A DNA stretch of 64,000 nt from Peromyscus leucopus (taxonomy: Eukaryota; Chordata; Mammalia; Rodentia; Cricetidae). The translations under genes and the position numbers were made by a program. Shown here piece by piece: positions 1 through 10,539 of this stretch. Within the stretch, counting starts at the first letter, position 1; every line of letters begins with the position of its first letter. The notes under the pieces were generated by a model, which did no database searches, had not been told where the DNA came from, and saw only the letters and a list, made by a program, of their open reading frames with translations. Location: assembly GCF_004664715.2 (NCBI RefSeq), contig NC_051075.1, positions 23,802,215 to 23,866,214 on the forward strand. The letters are read 5' to 3'.

Positions 1-97
1 GGTTGCGACCACTGCTCTAGCCCCTTGCCTAACATTCTTGAGGACCCAAAGTACTTAAAACAAAACAAAAAGGCAGACTTCTAAAACTATGCTCTTA

Positions 98-345
98 GGT
101 AGGTGTGGTCCTTTAATCCCAGCACTGTAGGGTGGAGGGTAGTAGGGCAGGACAGAGGCAGCCGGGTCTCTGTGAGCTGGAGGCCAGCCTGATATATGTA
201 ACAAATAGGTGGAGGTCAACATAAAAACCTAAGAGCCAGATGGTGGTGGCACACATCCCTGAAGGGGATGTCTGAGTTCAAGATCAGCCTGGTCTACAGA
301 ACAAGTTCCAGGACAGCCAAGGGCTACAGAGAAACCCTATCTTGA
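98..345 (+). mobile_element. Two adjacent B1 SINE fragments
   Basis: Both pieces show the B1 body: 'ttaatcccagcactg', then 'aggccagcctg', and in the second copy 'agcctggtctacagaacaag' followed by 'gagaaaccct'. Both lie downstream of the visible EAPP exons on the opposite strand, in intron or beyond. Confidence 0.75.
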
Positions 346-359
346 AAATAGGGAGAAAA

Positions 360-496
360 AATATTTTATATATTTATATTTTATATATATATGTATACAC
401 TCACACCCATACACATATCTATATATACACATGTATGTGTGCATGTATATAAACATGCATGTCCACACATAAATACATAAATATAATACATATATT

Positions 497-545
<49 letters not shown>

Positions 546-575
546 AGATATAGATATAGATATAGATATAGATAT
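360..575. repeat. AT-rich and (TG)n/(GATATA)n microsatellite cluster
   Basis: There are runs of TA and TATG, a (TG)n stretch near 495-515 and about nine GATATA units at 525-573. The apparent 75-residue frame across it is a low-complexity translation, not a gene. Confidence 0.9.
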
Positions 576-593
576 GGTGGCAAATGCCTTTAA

Positions 594-770
594 TCCAGTG
601 GTTCTCAACCTTCCTAATACTTTGATCCTTTAATACAGTTCCTCATGTTGTGGTGACCCCCAACCATAAAATTATTTTCATTGCTACTTCATAACTGTAA
701 TTTTGTTACTGTATGAGTCATAATGTAAATATCTGATAAGCAGGATTTGCAGCTACAAAATGAACATAAT
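594..770 (+). mobile_element. hAT (Charlie-like) non-autonomous transposon end
   Basis: It starts with the terminal sequence CAGTGGTTCTCAACC, typical of hAT elements of this rodent family, followed by the body 'ttgtggtgacccccaacc'. The other terminus is not seen here. The same family recurs at 3640-3770 and 9605-10304. Confidence 0.6.
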
Positions 771-1431
771 TAAAGCACAGTGATTAATTACAAAAACAAT
801 ATGTAATTATATATTGTGGAATATTTATTTTTAATTACAAATAAACAAAATTTTGTCTTGAAGCATGGTGTAGTGAGGGTAACAATCTTAAAATAACAAC
901 AGTAAACTACACTGCTACATTTTGCGACAGTGTGTATAAAAAGCTAACCTCAGTGCAAAGGTTGAGACTGCTGCTTGCTCACCAGATCAGAAATTCTCAG
1001 GGCAGTCTTTGCAAGAGCACAGTCTGCTTCTGTATTTAGACTTGATAACCAGTAAGCTAGAACACCTGTTTCACAAAGATATGTTGCTGGAAATGGAAGA
1101 AGGCGCAACTCAGTCTCAGAGAAAAAAGGAAATGACTGCAGACACTCGATCCAGAATTCTGTAATGGCATCGTAGAGATGTCAGTTCTCACTGCATGGCT
1201 GTTTAAGTTCAGTGAATTCCTCGTTTGCTGTCTCAGGAATACCTTCAACCTGACTGTGAATGGACTTCTGGCAGAGGCAAATGGGTGTCTGGTAGATTTG
1301 GAAAAGATGATGAAATTTCATGTGCAAGTGTTCTTTCACAGAAATTACCATCCTAATCCTTCTGTCTGGTTCACTGTCATGTTCCTCAAAGAAGACAGCT
1401 TAGGTAGGCAACATGTGAATTCTGTTATCAT

Positions 1432-1463
<32 letters not shown>

Positions 1464-1651
1464 GCCAAAGCTGAATTTTCATTTGGAATGATCGGATCTT
1501 TTCAGACAAATCCAGGCACGCTGCATTTGGTCCTTGCAGTGATAAATTTAATTCATTCAAGATGGCAAAGATGTTGACCAAGTAAGCTGTTTTCTGCAAT
1601 TCATTTTCATCACTGAAAAGTGCTTCCAACTGTGGTCTTGCTGTCTGAGGG

Positions 1652-1835
1652 GGCTGGAGAGGTGGCCTAGCGGTTAAGAGCACTAGCTGCTCTTCCAGAG
1701 GTCCTGAGTTCAATTCCCAGCACCCACATGGTGGCTCACAACCATTTGTAACGGAATCTGATGCATGCCTTCTGGTGTGCATGAAGACAGAGCATTCATG
1801 TACATAAAATACATAAGTAAATAAGTCTAAAAAAA
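1652..1835 (+). mobile_element. B2 SINE inserted in the ZBED-like pseudogene
   Basis: tRNA-derived head 'gctggagaggtggcctagcg' with 'ggttaagagcac' and 'gttcaattcccagcaccca', then the A-rich tail. It interrupts pseudogene homology on both sides. Confidence 0.9.
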
Positions 1836-2657
1836 TTGAGTTCATTACGAAGCTCAAAAACACGTTTTAAAACTTTTCCTCTGGACAACCATCACAGTTT
1901 AGTGTGAAATAGCAGAGCTTTGTTCCGAGTATCCAACTCCCTGCAGCTGTAAAAACAGTCGACTGTCTAAAGTGCTCTCACATTGACAAACTGACAGAAC
2001 TTATGACATTTGCCATGACTTCTTGTAACCCGTGCGGCAGCATCTTCACTGCTGATATTCGCCCGTAAATCACACAGTGAGGCCCGATGACTGTGGTGCC
2101 TCACTGAGCACCACACTGAAGTCCAGATCGGCACCCTAGCACAGCTGGAGCACCGTCTGTGCCAACACCACAAACCCTTTCCCAAGAGACCTCCCGCTCT
2201 TTCAGAAATGAACCGTGTCAAATACTTCACGTGCAGTGGTTGTTGATTCAAGAGCTCTGCAAAAAAGACACTCATCTCTAACGTCGCCATCATTAATATA
2301 CCTCCTGTAAACCAGTAACTGTGAACAGTTTGCAATGTCTGTGGACTCATCGAGCTGGATAGTAAATAATGGAGCGGAGCAGATTGATTTCCTGGACTCC
2401 CTGATCAAGAATACCAGCAGACATGCCATCCATTCTTCTGCAGACAGTGTTCTTAGATAAGGACACTGCATTAATCATGCAACAAGGTCATCTCAGATCA
2501 TAACTTGGACACTGTCTTTGGCCACGGGCAACAGTAAATCCTCAGCAACGGTGTGAGATGTCATAGCTGTGGCGAGTCTGAGTGCCACCAAACATGAAGC
2601 TTCAATGGCTGCTCTATTTTGTTTGTGGTATTTGCCACCAGTGTCAATTTTGGCTTT

Positions 2658-2815
2658 CCTTTTTGGGGGGGTTTCTTTGAGACAGAGTTTCTCTGTGTAG
2701 TCATGGCTGTCCTGGAACTCGCTCTGTAGCCCAGGCTGACCTAAAACTCATAGAGATCCACCTGCCTCTACTTTCCAAATGCTGGGATTAAAGGCGTGCA
2801 CCACCACCGCCTGAC
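2658..2815 (-). mobile_element. B1 SINE
   Basis: Reverse-oriented B1: 'tttgagacagagtttctctg' through 'gctgggattaaaggcgtgc'. Pseudogene-like sequence resumes on its far side. Confidence 0.9.
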
Positions 2816-2949
2816 AAGTCTGGCTTTCTTGAGTCCATCAGCTTTGCTTCTAAATTAGTTGGCAGAGCTCAGAGGCTCGCTATCAAAATGGCATTTAGTT
2901 TGTTCACCTTCATAGACTTTGCTAATAGAACTTCACAATAAATAACACA

Positions 2950-3145
2950 TTGTGAGTTCTAAATTTCTGCTGTAATTACCATACTGTAAAAAAATCTTCA
3001 CTATGGTTTCTTAACATTTTTCTGTATATAATCTATTGTCATAGGATGGTTTTCTAATGAAAACAATATATAACAATAGCTTTTATAAGACAAAAGATGA
3101 TACATAGCATATTTCAGTCAATGCAGTTCATTAAAATTTCCTATG
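2950..3145. other. AT-rich intronic stretch, nothing recognised
   Basis: No coding, SINE or LTR signature was recognised here. It is ordinary AT-rich DNA in the EAPP intron. Confidence 0.4.
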
Positions 3146-3147
3146 AC

Positions 3148-3300
3148 TGGCCAGGCATAGTGGTGCACACCTTTAATCCCAGCACTTGGGAGGCAGAGGC
3201 AGGTAGATCTCTGTAAGGTTAAGCCCAGCCCAGTCTACAAAGTGAGTTTCAGGACAGCTAGAGATGTTATACAGAGAAGCCCTGTCTCAAAAAAAAAAAA
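3148..3300 (+). mobile_element. B1 SINE
   Basis: 'ggccaggcatagtggtgcac', 'tttaatcccagcacttggga' and a final A-run at 3290-3300. Confidence 0.9.
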
Positions 3301-3639
3301 TTCTATGATTTACCATTCTGTTTTTTGTTGTTTTGTTGTTACATACCTGTTACTATCTACTATCAATAGGGGGGCAGTATTCACATCAACCACAGCAGAA
3401 TATAAAAGACCGATCGGCAGCCAGATACAGTTCCAATGGTACAGATTTTTTTCTTGCAGTAGTTGATGGTTTTACATTTACCCAGTAATTACAATTCATC
3501 CAGTGTAGTTTTACTTCCAATACTGCTGCTTTCGGCACTCAGCTGCTCTCTACACAGGTGCCATGGGTCTACACAAGTACATCACTGCACCAAACCTGCC
3601 GCACACACCTTCGTTTGTTAGGGTGTATGTGAAGGGTTG

Positions 3640-3770
3640 GTACTCACATGTGGTCTCAGTTCCTAAGAACAACAGTGTTTTCTGATGGTCTCAGACGACC
3701 CCTGTGAAAGGGGTCATAACCCCCATGGTGAGAACTGCTGTCGTAAATGCACACATCTGCACCCCCTGCC
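3640..3770 (+). mobile_element. hAT (Charlie-like) internal fragment
   Basis: Contains 'cctgtgaaaggggtcataac' and 'ggtgagaactgctg', matching the inner and end portions of the CAGTGGTTCTCAACC family. It is partial and diverged. Confidence 0.45.
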
Positions 3771-3817
3771 TTTCTCACTAACCAATTCTGCACCTCCATC
3801 AACAACACACAATGTCT

Positions 3818-3925
3818 TTCTTTTTTTTTCTTTTGAGACCGGGTCTTACTGTGTAGCTCTGGCTGGCCTACCTCTGCCTCCCTGAGTGCTGGGACTAAAG
3901 ATGTAGCCACCACACTTGGCTTAGT
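3818..3925 (-). mobile_element. B1 SINE fragment
   Basis: 'ttttgagaccgggtcttact' to 'gctgggactaaagatgtagc', lacking the central duplicated part. Confidence 0.75.
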
Positions 3926-3956
3926 CTATAGTTTCTTAAAAATAAACTTTAAATAG

Positions 3957-4170
3957 AGGAGCTGGAAAGATGGCTTAGCAGTTAAGAGCACTGGCTGCTG
4001 TTCCAGAGGACCCAGGTTTGATTTCCAGCACCCACATGGTGGCTCACAAACATCTCTAACTCCAGTTCTGGGGAATCTAACATCCTCTCCAGGCCTCCAA
4101 AGGCACCAGGCATGCACATGGTGCACAGCTATACATGCAGGCCAAATACCCATTAACATAAGATTAAAAA
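3957..4170 (+). mobile_element. B2 SINE
   Basis: 'gagctggaaagatggcttag' head with B-box 'ggtttgatttccagcaccca', followed by an A-rich tail. It ends about 90 bp before EAPP exon 3. Confidence 0.9.
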
Positions 4171-4259
4171 AAATAAAACTCAAATGAAAAAGCTAGTATC
4201 AAGTAACTGTAAGGCAGATATTATTCATAAAATGCACTGCTAAACAAAAAGGTACTCAC

Positions 4260-4355
4260 CTGCTTTGTCTTCATCCTCAGAATCCGAATCAAAATAAATG
4301 TCGTCATAGTACTTTGCGGTAACTCCTCCACCACTCCCAACTCCTGAGGAAGTCC
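4260..4355 (-). CDS. Eapp: EAPP exon 3 (E2F-associated phosphoprotein)
   Basis: On the minus strand an AG acceptor precedes this 96-nt exon and a consensus donor (AG|GTGAGT) follows. It continues in phase from exon 2 and encodes a glycine-rich linker, then YYDDIYFDSDSEDED, a hallmark acidic block of EAPP. EAPP is a nuclear phosphoprotein reported to bind activating E2Fs and raise E2F-driven transcription. The exon ends in phase 1. The next exon, which should start the lysine-rich segment, is not in the window, so only about the first 117 of about 285 residues are visible. The linker differs from the human protein as remembered, while the acidic block is conserved. Confidence 0.93.
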
Positions 4356-4650
4356 CTACCAAACCAGAAGAAAGTTTACAAACTAAACCACATCTGATCC
4401 CCAAGAAAACAAAAGGCCTCCATATATATCTCCATCACCTCAAATAGCATTAATTTATTCACAATCTCATTTGTGTGTCAATATGTTTATTGGTATTACC
4501 AGTGACTTATGTGGTATCTGTGTCCTATGCACAAATAGGGAATTACTCCTTGACGAGTTTTCCAATTAGGAGAAAATCACTCTTTCTCCCCAAAAATCCA
4601 ATTAAAATTTAAATGCTGTATTTCCAGGTTTTCAGCATATATATTCTATA

Positions 4651-5097
<447 letters not shown>

Positions 5098-5461
5098 TTA
5101 ATTCACAATACAAATAGCTGTGGGGAATAGGAAAGGGATGTCTTGCTTCAAGGGGCATCAGACAAGATGATGGACCAAGAGCAAACTTCCTCTCTCCAGC
5201 TTGTCTTCACATGCCTGTGTCCCTGACTCTTCCTCTGCTTCAATTACATCTTTCAGTTCTTAAGTTATAACACAACATGAAAACCAGTTCTGGCCAGTCC
5301 TACTTATACAAACCAATTTTTGGGTCAAGTAAATTATACATAAAGAGCTAAAAAGAAATATGTTTATTACTCACTACAAAGAGACAGGAATTTGCAGTGA
5401 CATGCCATTAAATCTGCCATCAAACCCTAAAAATGTTTTGTATGCTTGTAGTTTTCTGGTT

Positions 5462-5603
5462 TTTTTTGAGACAGGGTTTCTCTGTGTAGCCCTGGCTGTT
5501 CTGAAACTCACTGTGTAGACCAGGCTGGCCTCAAACTCAGAGATCTGCCTGCCTCTGCCTCTTGAGTGCTGGGATTAAAGGCATGTGCCACTACGCCCGG
5601 CAT
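5462..5603 (-). mobile_element. B1 SINE
   Basis: 'ttttttgagacagggtttct' to 'gctgggattaaaggcatgtg', in EAPP intron 2. Confidence 0.92.
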
Positions 5604-5774
5604 GTGTTAAACACTACAAAAGGAAATAATACATGTACTTGCTACTAAATAGTATCTTTCCAATAACACATGACACATGTCAGTCATTAGCGAAAACTGT
5701 GGTAGAAATTGTCAGGCACATTCATTCCTTCATTTAGTAAGTACTGTATTAATCAGACCCATTCATGCAGATCT

Positions 5775-5960
5775 GCCACCAGCTACTCCGGAGGCAGAGG
5801 CAGAAGGATCATGTAGGCTACAGTGAGTTCAAGACCAGACTGAGTAACTTGGCCAGACCCTGTTTCAAAATTTTAAGAGGCTGGGTTGTAACTTGGTGGT
5901 AGAACATTTGCCTAGTAAACACAAGACCCAGGTTTACCCCCATCACCACCCATCATTCAT
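5775..5960 (+). mobile_element. B1/B4 tail followed by ID-like head
   Basis: 'ctccggaggcagaggcagaa' is B1-like. From 5880, 'ggctgggttgtaacttggtg' followed by 'agaacatttgcctag' is ID/B4-like. Confidence 0.6.
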
Positions 5961-5969
5961 GTGCTTCGC

Positions 5970-5998
5970 GCGCGCGCGCACGCACACGCACACACAAA
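5970..5998. repeat. (CG)n/(CA)n tract
   Basis: A short CGCGCG run passes into CACACA, about 20 bp from the EAPP exon 2 donor. Confidence 0.8.
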
Positions 5999-6017
5999 CA
6001 CAGTGATTCTTGAGTAC

Positions 6018-6199
6018 CTGTCCCCATAGAGGATAACTTATCCTCCATCGTTTTGATGGTAGAGTTTAGTTCGGCTTCCATTTCCTTTTCAAATTCGTCT
6101 TCACTAGATGACTCACTTTCTCCAGTAAGACATTCCCGGATGAGTTTTCGTTTTTGGTCAGGAGTTCCATGTAAAAGCACATCCACTTCATCTTCAGAA
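6018..6199 (-). CDS. Eapp: EAPP exon 2
   Basis: This 182-nt exon lies between an acceptor (TATGCTAG|TTCTG) and a donor (ACAG|GTACTC). Joined to exon 1 (AG|T) it restores the serine run SSSEDEVDVLLHGTPDQ, then KLIRECLTGESESSSEDEFE and a helix ELNSTIKTMEDKLSSMG. The exon gives acidic, serine-rich sequence typical of EAPP, with SxxE/D contexts that casein kinase 2 could phosphorylate (inference). Phase 2 to phase 1 matches the neighbouring exons exactly. The ATG lying just upstream of the acceptor is intronic and is not used as the start. Confidence 0.95.
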
Positions 6200-6239
6200 C
6201 TAGCATACATTTAAAGCACAGGGAATATGAATATTAAAA

Positions 6240-6415
6240 TATTTTTTAATTTACTTACTTTATGTATATAAGAGCTTTATCTGCATGTATGCTTTTATGC
6301 CAGAATAGGGCATCAGATACCACTATAGATGGTTGTGAGGCACCATGTGGTTGCTGGGAATTGAACCCAGGACCTCTCTGGAAGAGCAACCGCTGAGCCA
6401 TCTCTCCAACCCCGA
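6240..6415 (-). mobile_element. B2/B3 SINE
   Basis: Reverse B2: 'gatggttgtgaggcaccatg', 'gaattgaacccagg' and 'tgagccatctctccaacccc'. It sits immediately upstream of EAPP exon 2 in transcription order. Confidence 0.88.
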
Positions 6416-6426
6416 ATATTAAAAAT

Positions 6427-6530
6427 ATTAAAATCAGGGCTGGGATGTGGCATAGCGGTAGAGCACTCACGTAGCATGTGCAAGGCCCTAGGTTTGAAGT
6501 GTAGCATCACAAAACAAAATAAAATCACTT
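6427..6530 (+). mobile_element. ID-like SINE
   Basis: 'gggctgggatgtggcatagc', 'ggtagagcactcac' and 'caaggccctaggttt' are a diverged tRNA-Ala-derived ID head, followed by an A-rich tail. Confidence 0.7.
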
Positions 6531-6676
6531 AAAAGTTCTATCATCTTATTGCTCAACAGCAAATATAAGTTTTACAAATTTACATCTGACATACCTATCA
6601 CATTACATATAGCAATGATCATTAGTAGGCAATACATCAGCTAATCCTTCCAATTTTCAGGGGTTTTGTTCTTTTT

Positions 6677-6865
6677 TTGTTGTTGTTGTTGTTGTTGGTT
6701 GGTTGGTTGGGTGTTTGTTTGGTTGGTTTTGGTTTTTCGAGACAAGATTCCTATGTAGTCCTGCAACTCATCTGTAGACCAGGCTGGCCTCAGATTCAGA
6801 GATCCACCTGCCTCTGCCTCCTGAGTGCTGAAATTAAAGGTGTGTGTCACTACTGCCTGGCTTCT
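6677..6865 (-). mobile_element. B1 SINE with (GTT)n/(GGTT)n tail
   Basis: 'tttttcgagacaagattcct' to 'gctgaaattaaaggtgtgtg'. The expanded GTT/GGTT tail runs 6677-6735. Confidence 0.85.
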
Positions 6866-6869
6866 TCTT

Positions 6870-6913
<44 letters not shown>

Positions 6914-7105
6914 CTGCTTGTAGGTATATCTGTGCATCAACTGTGTTGCCTGGTGCCCACAGAGGCCAGAAAAGGGCACTGGATCCCCTAGAACTGGAGT
7001 TACAGTTAGATGGTTGTGAGCTGCCATGTGGTTGCTGGGAATCGAACCCAGGTCCTCTAGAAGAGCAGCCAATACTCTTAACCACTGAGCCATCTTTCCA
7101 TCCCT
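6870..7105 (-). mobile_element. (GT)n and B2 SINE
   Basis: About 20 GT units at 6872-6911, then reverse B2 ('agatggttgtgagctgccat', 'tgggaatcgaacccaggtcc', 'actgagccatctttcca'). Confidence 0.9.
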
Positions 7106-7339
7106 CTTTCCAACCTCTTGTGTTATCACACTGCTTTCCAATACTTGTACCAAGTCATAATTCTATCAACTAATTAAAGCTTACTTCACAGAACTGAGAG
7201 TTTTACTTAGACAAAATATATACGCAATTAATATAGTTAATATATCAACATAAAATATAAAGCAATTAAATATTATGATTTAAAAGACACAGTGCTCCAG
7301 AAACTGTAAAAGGAGAAAACTATGTACAATAATTATTTT

Positions 7340-7420
7340 TTCCTGGTGCTGGTAAGTGAACCCAAGGCTTCATGCAGACTGGGCAGCTGCTCTACCCCTG
7401 AGCTACATCGCTAGCCCCAT
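7340..7420 (-). mobile_element. ID SINE
   Basis: 'gtgaacccaaggcttcatgc' and 'ctctacccctgagctacatc' are the reverse complement of an ID head with A and B boxes. Confidence 0.75.
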
Positions 7421-7562
7421 GAAACTTACGCTACATTCCAAATTCTCCTAAACAGTTTCTGTCGATTTATATTGCCTTCTGTGATTAGTTTCCTTTCAAC
7501 AGAATTATAATAGAATTAAATCAGAAATTAGGAGGAATAAAACAACAAAAATGAATTAAGTT

Positions 7563-7680
7563 GGGGCCAGCAAGATAGCTCATCGGCAGGTACCTGTCAC
7601 CAAGTCTGTGATGACCTGAATTCAATCCCTAGGATCCTCATGCCACATACACAAATTTAAGGAAAAAATGTTATTTAAAA
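7563..7680 (+). mobile_element. B2/B3-like SINE
   Basis: 'ggggccagcaagatagctca', 'aggtacctgtcaccaag' and 'gacctgaattcaatccct' are diagnostic of the B3 head. Confidence 0.7.
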
Positions 7681-7696
7681 TATTTAAATTAATTAA

Positions 7697-7830
7697 GTCA
7701 GACGTGGTGGTGGGAACCCATAATCCCACACTTAGGAGGCCGAGGGTGAAGAGTTCAAGAGCATCATCAGCTGCACAATGGAGTCAAAGCCGGCCCTGGG
7801 CTACCACAGACCCTGTCTCAAACAAGAACA
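7697..7830 (+). mobile_element. B1 SINE, diverged
   Basis: 'gtcagacgtggtggtgggaa' to 'gaccctgtctcaaacaag'. Confidence 0.65.
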
Positions 7831-7884
7831 AATTAAATGTCTAAGACCTTTCTACTACAATATGAAGAGCATACACGATAATAA

Positions 7885-8040
7885 GGATGGGGCTGTAACT
7901 GAGTTGGAAGAGTGCTTGCCTGGCAGGCACAAGGCTGGGTCTGAGCGCCAGCATCACATAAAACACTTGAGAAATGGAAGCAGGAGGATCAGAAGTCACT
8001 AGCCTGGGATATATGAGATGCTGTATCAATAATAATAGCA
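7885..8040 (+). mobile_element. B4 SINE (ID-B1 fusion)
   Basis: The ID head 'ggggctgtaactgagttgga' with 'gcttgcctggcaggcacaag' is joined to the B1-like tail 'gcaggaggatcagaagtcac'. Confidence 0.75.
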
Positions 8041-8074
8041 GATTCTTCATAAGCAGAATATTCCTGACTTCTGT

Positions 8075-8245
8075 TTTCTTTTTCTTTTTTTGTTGTTTTT
8101 TGAGACAGGGTTTCTCTGTGGAACAGCCCTGGCTGTCCTGGAACTCACTCTGTAGACCAGGCTGGCCTTGAACTCACAGAGATCCATCTGCCTCTGCCTC
8201 TCAAGTGCTGGGACTAAAGGGTATATCAACCACCACCGCCCAGCT
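8075..8245 (-). mobile_element. B1 SINE
   Basis: 'ttttttgagacagggtttct' to 'gctgggactaaagg', with the typical central 'tggaactcactctgtagacc'. Confidence 0.92.
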
Positions 8246-8369
8246 TGACTTTTGTTTTCTTACTGAACAATGCTTTTTAAGGCTCCACCAGAAAGTTAAT
8301 CAGAAAAATGAAATTCACTCCAGTGAATTTTGCTGATGACTACAGGAAGGTTGCTTGTCTGTCTGCCTG

Positions 8370-8462
8370 TTTGAGACAGGGTGTCACCGTGCAGCCTGAC
8401 TGCCCTAAATTTACAGAGCCTCCCAAGAGCCAGGATTAAAAGCAAGTGCCACCACACCTGAC
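8370..8462 (-). mobile_element. Old truncated B1 SINE
   Basis: 'gtttgagacagggtgtcacc' and 'aggattaaaagcaagtgcca' with the middle deleted. Confidence 0.6.
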
Positions 8463-8559
8463 AATGGCTAAGGTTTTAACCAGAATCTATTCCCAAGAAA
8501 TGCCTTAAATTGGCCAGCACGCTAGACTCCCCTATTACTCCCACCGTTACAACTATTTT

Positions 8560-8860
8560 CACTTAACTCCACCTCCAGCAACATATGTCAAGGATGCCCT
8601 GGCCTCAAAACTGTCTCCTGTCTCTCCTCCCTCTCATCCATCCTACCAGCAGAATGCACTCCTAAAGGATTCTCATCACGTCACCACCCAACTCAGGCGC
8701 CAGTTCTCTGAGCACAGCATTCAAAACAGCCTTCCACAACGTAGCTCCAACCTACCTTCCCACCTGACTGCTCCCTACAAAAACCCTCTATGTCCCTACC
8801 CAAAAGGCCAGTACTGCTCAGGCCAGAAGACTGTTCCTATGCTCTAGTCTGACCAAAATA
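8560..8860 (+). mobile_element. LINE-2 3'-end fragment
   Basis: 'gcattcaaaacagccttcca' followed by 'aacgtagctccaacctacct' resembles the conserved L2 3' end (from memory: GCATTCAAGGCCCTCCA, then CTGGCCCCAACCTACCT). It is an ancient mammalian insert, so the underlying intron DNA is old. Confidence 0.55.
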
Positions 8861-8877
8861 TAAAGCACATATTATTT

Positions 8878-9045
8878 GCCAGGTGGTGGTGGCACACAAC
8901 TTTAATCCCAGCACAGGGGAGACAGAGGTAGGCAGATCTCTGAGTTCGAGACCAGCCTGATCTACAAAGCAAGTTCCAGGACAGCCAGAACTACACAGAG
9001 AAACCCTGTCTCAAAAAAAAAATAAAAAAATAAAAATAAAAACTA
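8878..9045 (+). mobile_element. B1 SINE with A-rich tail
   Basis: 'gccaggtggtggtggcacac' to 'gaaaccctgtctcaaaaa', then an AT-rich simple tail. Confidence 0.92.
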
Positions 9046-9059
9046 AAAACAGCATCAAG

Positions 9060-9600
9060 AGGGGAGCTAGATACGATGGTGCACCCCTGTATCTGAGGAG
9101 GCAGGAAGGGAAAAAAGAGCTAATGTGGTGACACACACCTATAAGGCAGGAAGACTGCAGAAGTCTGAGGCCAGCCTGACACATGAGGACCAAGAACAGA
9201 GAGGAAGGAGAACAGCATTCTTGCCGGCAGTAAACGGGATCCTTGTACTCCCATGTTCTGTATCTTCGCTGTTTTCAGTGTTCACATCATGTCTGCTGTT
9301 ATGTGTGCAAGTGCATTTGGAAGGCAGAAGACAACTTTGAGAAACTGCTTCTTGCCTTTTGCCTTGTGGAGGAAGGGTCTTTCTTGTTTCTGGCAGTATA
9401 TGACAGGTTAGCTGTCCTCAAGCCTCTGATGGCATCCGTCTCCACCTCCCATCTCACCACAGAAGTGCTGGGATTAAAGACAGAGGACTACCACACCCAG
9501 CTTCTTACATGAGTTCAGGGGCTAGAACTCAGGTCCTCAGGCTCGCACAGCAAGTGCTATTACAAGCTAAACCGGCTTCCCAGCGGGCATGCCGTAATTT
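9060..9600. other. B1-like remnant and unassigned SINE-associated DNA
   Basis: 9064-9110 is a diverged B1 start, and 9460-9500 ('gtgctgggattaaagacaga') is a reverse B1 end. The rest resembles B2-adjacent dispersed sequence, but no family could be fixed. No gene was seen. Confidence 0.4.
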
Positions 9601-9604
9601 TCTG

Positions 9605-10304
9605 CAGTGGTTCTCAACCCATGTCCACAACCCCCTTCCTGCATATACATATTTACAGTATGCTTTATAACAGCAAAATTATAAAGTAGCAATTGTAGCA
9701 AGAAGATTTAATAGAATCATTGTATCTACCATTAGAATAAAATAGTTGTTCTTCATTGTATCTAAGGGAAACTTCAAAATGAATAGTTGTTTTCTAGGAA
9801 TACTTTGACGTTGAAGAAATCATTATGGAAAACAGTGAGGTTTGCTGCTATCTATAGGGTTGTCTTTCTGAAGGAGCTTTAGAGCCTTTGCATGGCTTTG
9901 GTCACAAGATGCTCCGGGCACACCTGGATACCTCGGATTACTGGGTACTGCAAACAGTACACAGTAAGGACTAAAGGGGCCCAGGTGTGATGTTTTCTTC
10001 AGAAGGACATGTGATTTTAGATCAGGGGCTTAGGGTGGGGAACTTGTTTTACTCAAAAAAACAATTCTGTGTAACAGTCAATAAATACATCTTCGTACAG
10101 TGATTCAGGGCTCAGTTCATAGAAACTGCTCCTCCCTGCTGCCAGAAAGCCTAAAATTCATCTTGGAGTGACCTTCTTTCTTTGACCAACCCACACAACA
10201 CAGAGCACCCAGACAGCAACAAAATAATTTTATGGTTGAGGGTCACCACAACATGAAGAGCCATATTAAAGGGTCCCTGCATTAGGAAGGTTGAGAACCA
10301 CTGT
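9605..10304 (+). mobile_element. hAT (Charlie-like) element with both terminal inverted repeats
   Basis: CAGTGGTTCTCAACC starts at 9605 and its inverse GGTTGAGAACCACTG ends near 10304. Transposon body is seen only near the ends ('ggttgagggtcaccacaaca'). The middle, about 9693-10175, is an LTR-like element also found at 24428 and 63736, so this is one element nested in another, inside EAPP intron 1. Confidence 0.6.
9693..10175 (+). mobile_element. LTR-like element (same family as 24428-24861)
   Basis: It begins TGTAG and shares long blocks with 24428-24861, for example 'tttctgaaggagctttagag' versus 'tttcagaaggagctttacag', and 'aacttgttttactc'. It carries an AATAAA signal near 10080. The copy is diverged; its right end is not sharp. 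Confidence 0.6.
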
Positions 10305-10339
10305 TGTAGAATCTGGGTTAATAGAGGAGTAAACAAGCC

Positions 10340-10392
<53 letters not shown>

Positions 10393-10394
10393 CG
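10340..10394. repeat. (TG)n/(CG)n microsatellite
   Basis: About 20 TG units followed by GCGCGCGCG. Confidence 0.95.
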
Positions 10395-10535
10395 TTAACA
10401 CCAGCACTTGGAAGCAAAGGCAAGTGGATCTCTGAATTCAAGGCCAACCTGGTCTACAGAATGAGTTCCAGGCCAGGCAGAGCTACACAATGAGACCGTG
10501 TCTCAAAACTAAAATTTAAATTAAAAAAAAAAGAA
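10395..10535 (+). mobile_element. B1 SINE, 5'-truncated
   Basis: 'aacaccagcacttgg' to 'gagaccgtgtctcaaaa' with an A-rich tail. The microsatellite replaces the normal start. Confidence 0.75.
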
Positions 10536-10539
10536 ACAT

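Larger units (their letters stand above)
925..2950 (-). pseudogene. Decayed hAT-transposase-derived (ZBED5/FAM200-like) pseudogene
   Basis: Reading the minus strand and shifting frames several times gives a recognisable domesticated hAT transposase of the ZBED5/FAM200/GTF2IRD2 kind. It includes QLDESTDIANCSQLLVY near 2340-2390 (the conserved acidic LDEST block), NELNLSLQGPNAACLDL near 1510-1560, and a C-terminal CETG-type dimerisation block near 1060-1075 that continues to about 930. The frame is broken by stops and shifts and by a B2 (about 1652-1835) and a B1 (about 2658-2815). No introns are visible, so it is probably a retrocopy or a decayed transposon-derived gene in an EAPP intron. The family name is from memory of conserved blocks; which member is parental is not resolved. 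Confidence 0.7.

Noticed and set aside
5953..6210. EAPP-like frame starting MYASSEDE
   Set aside because: The ATG is intronic, upstream of the acceptor AG at 6201-6200; the real start is in exon 1 at 11266.
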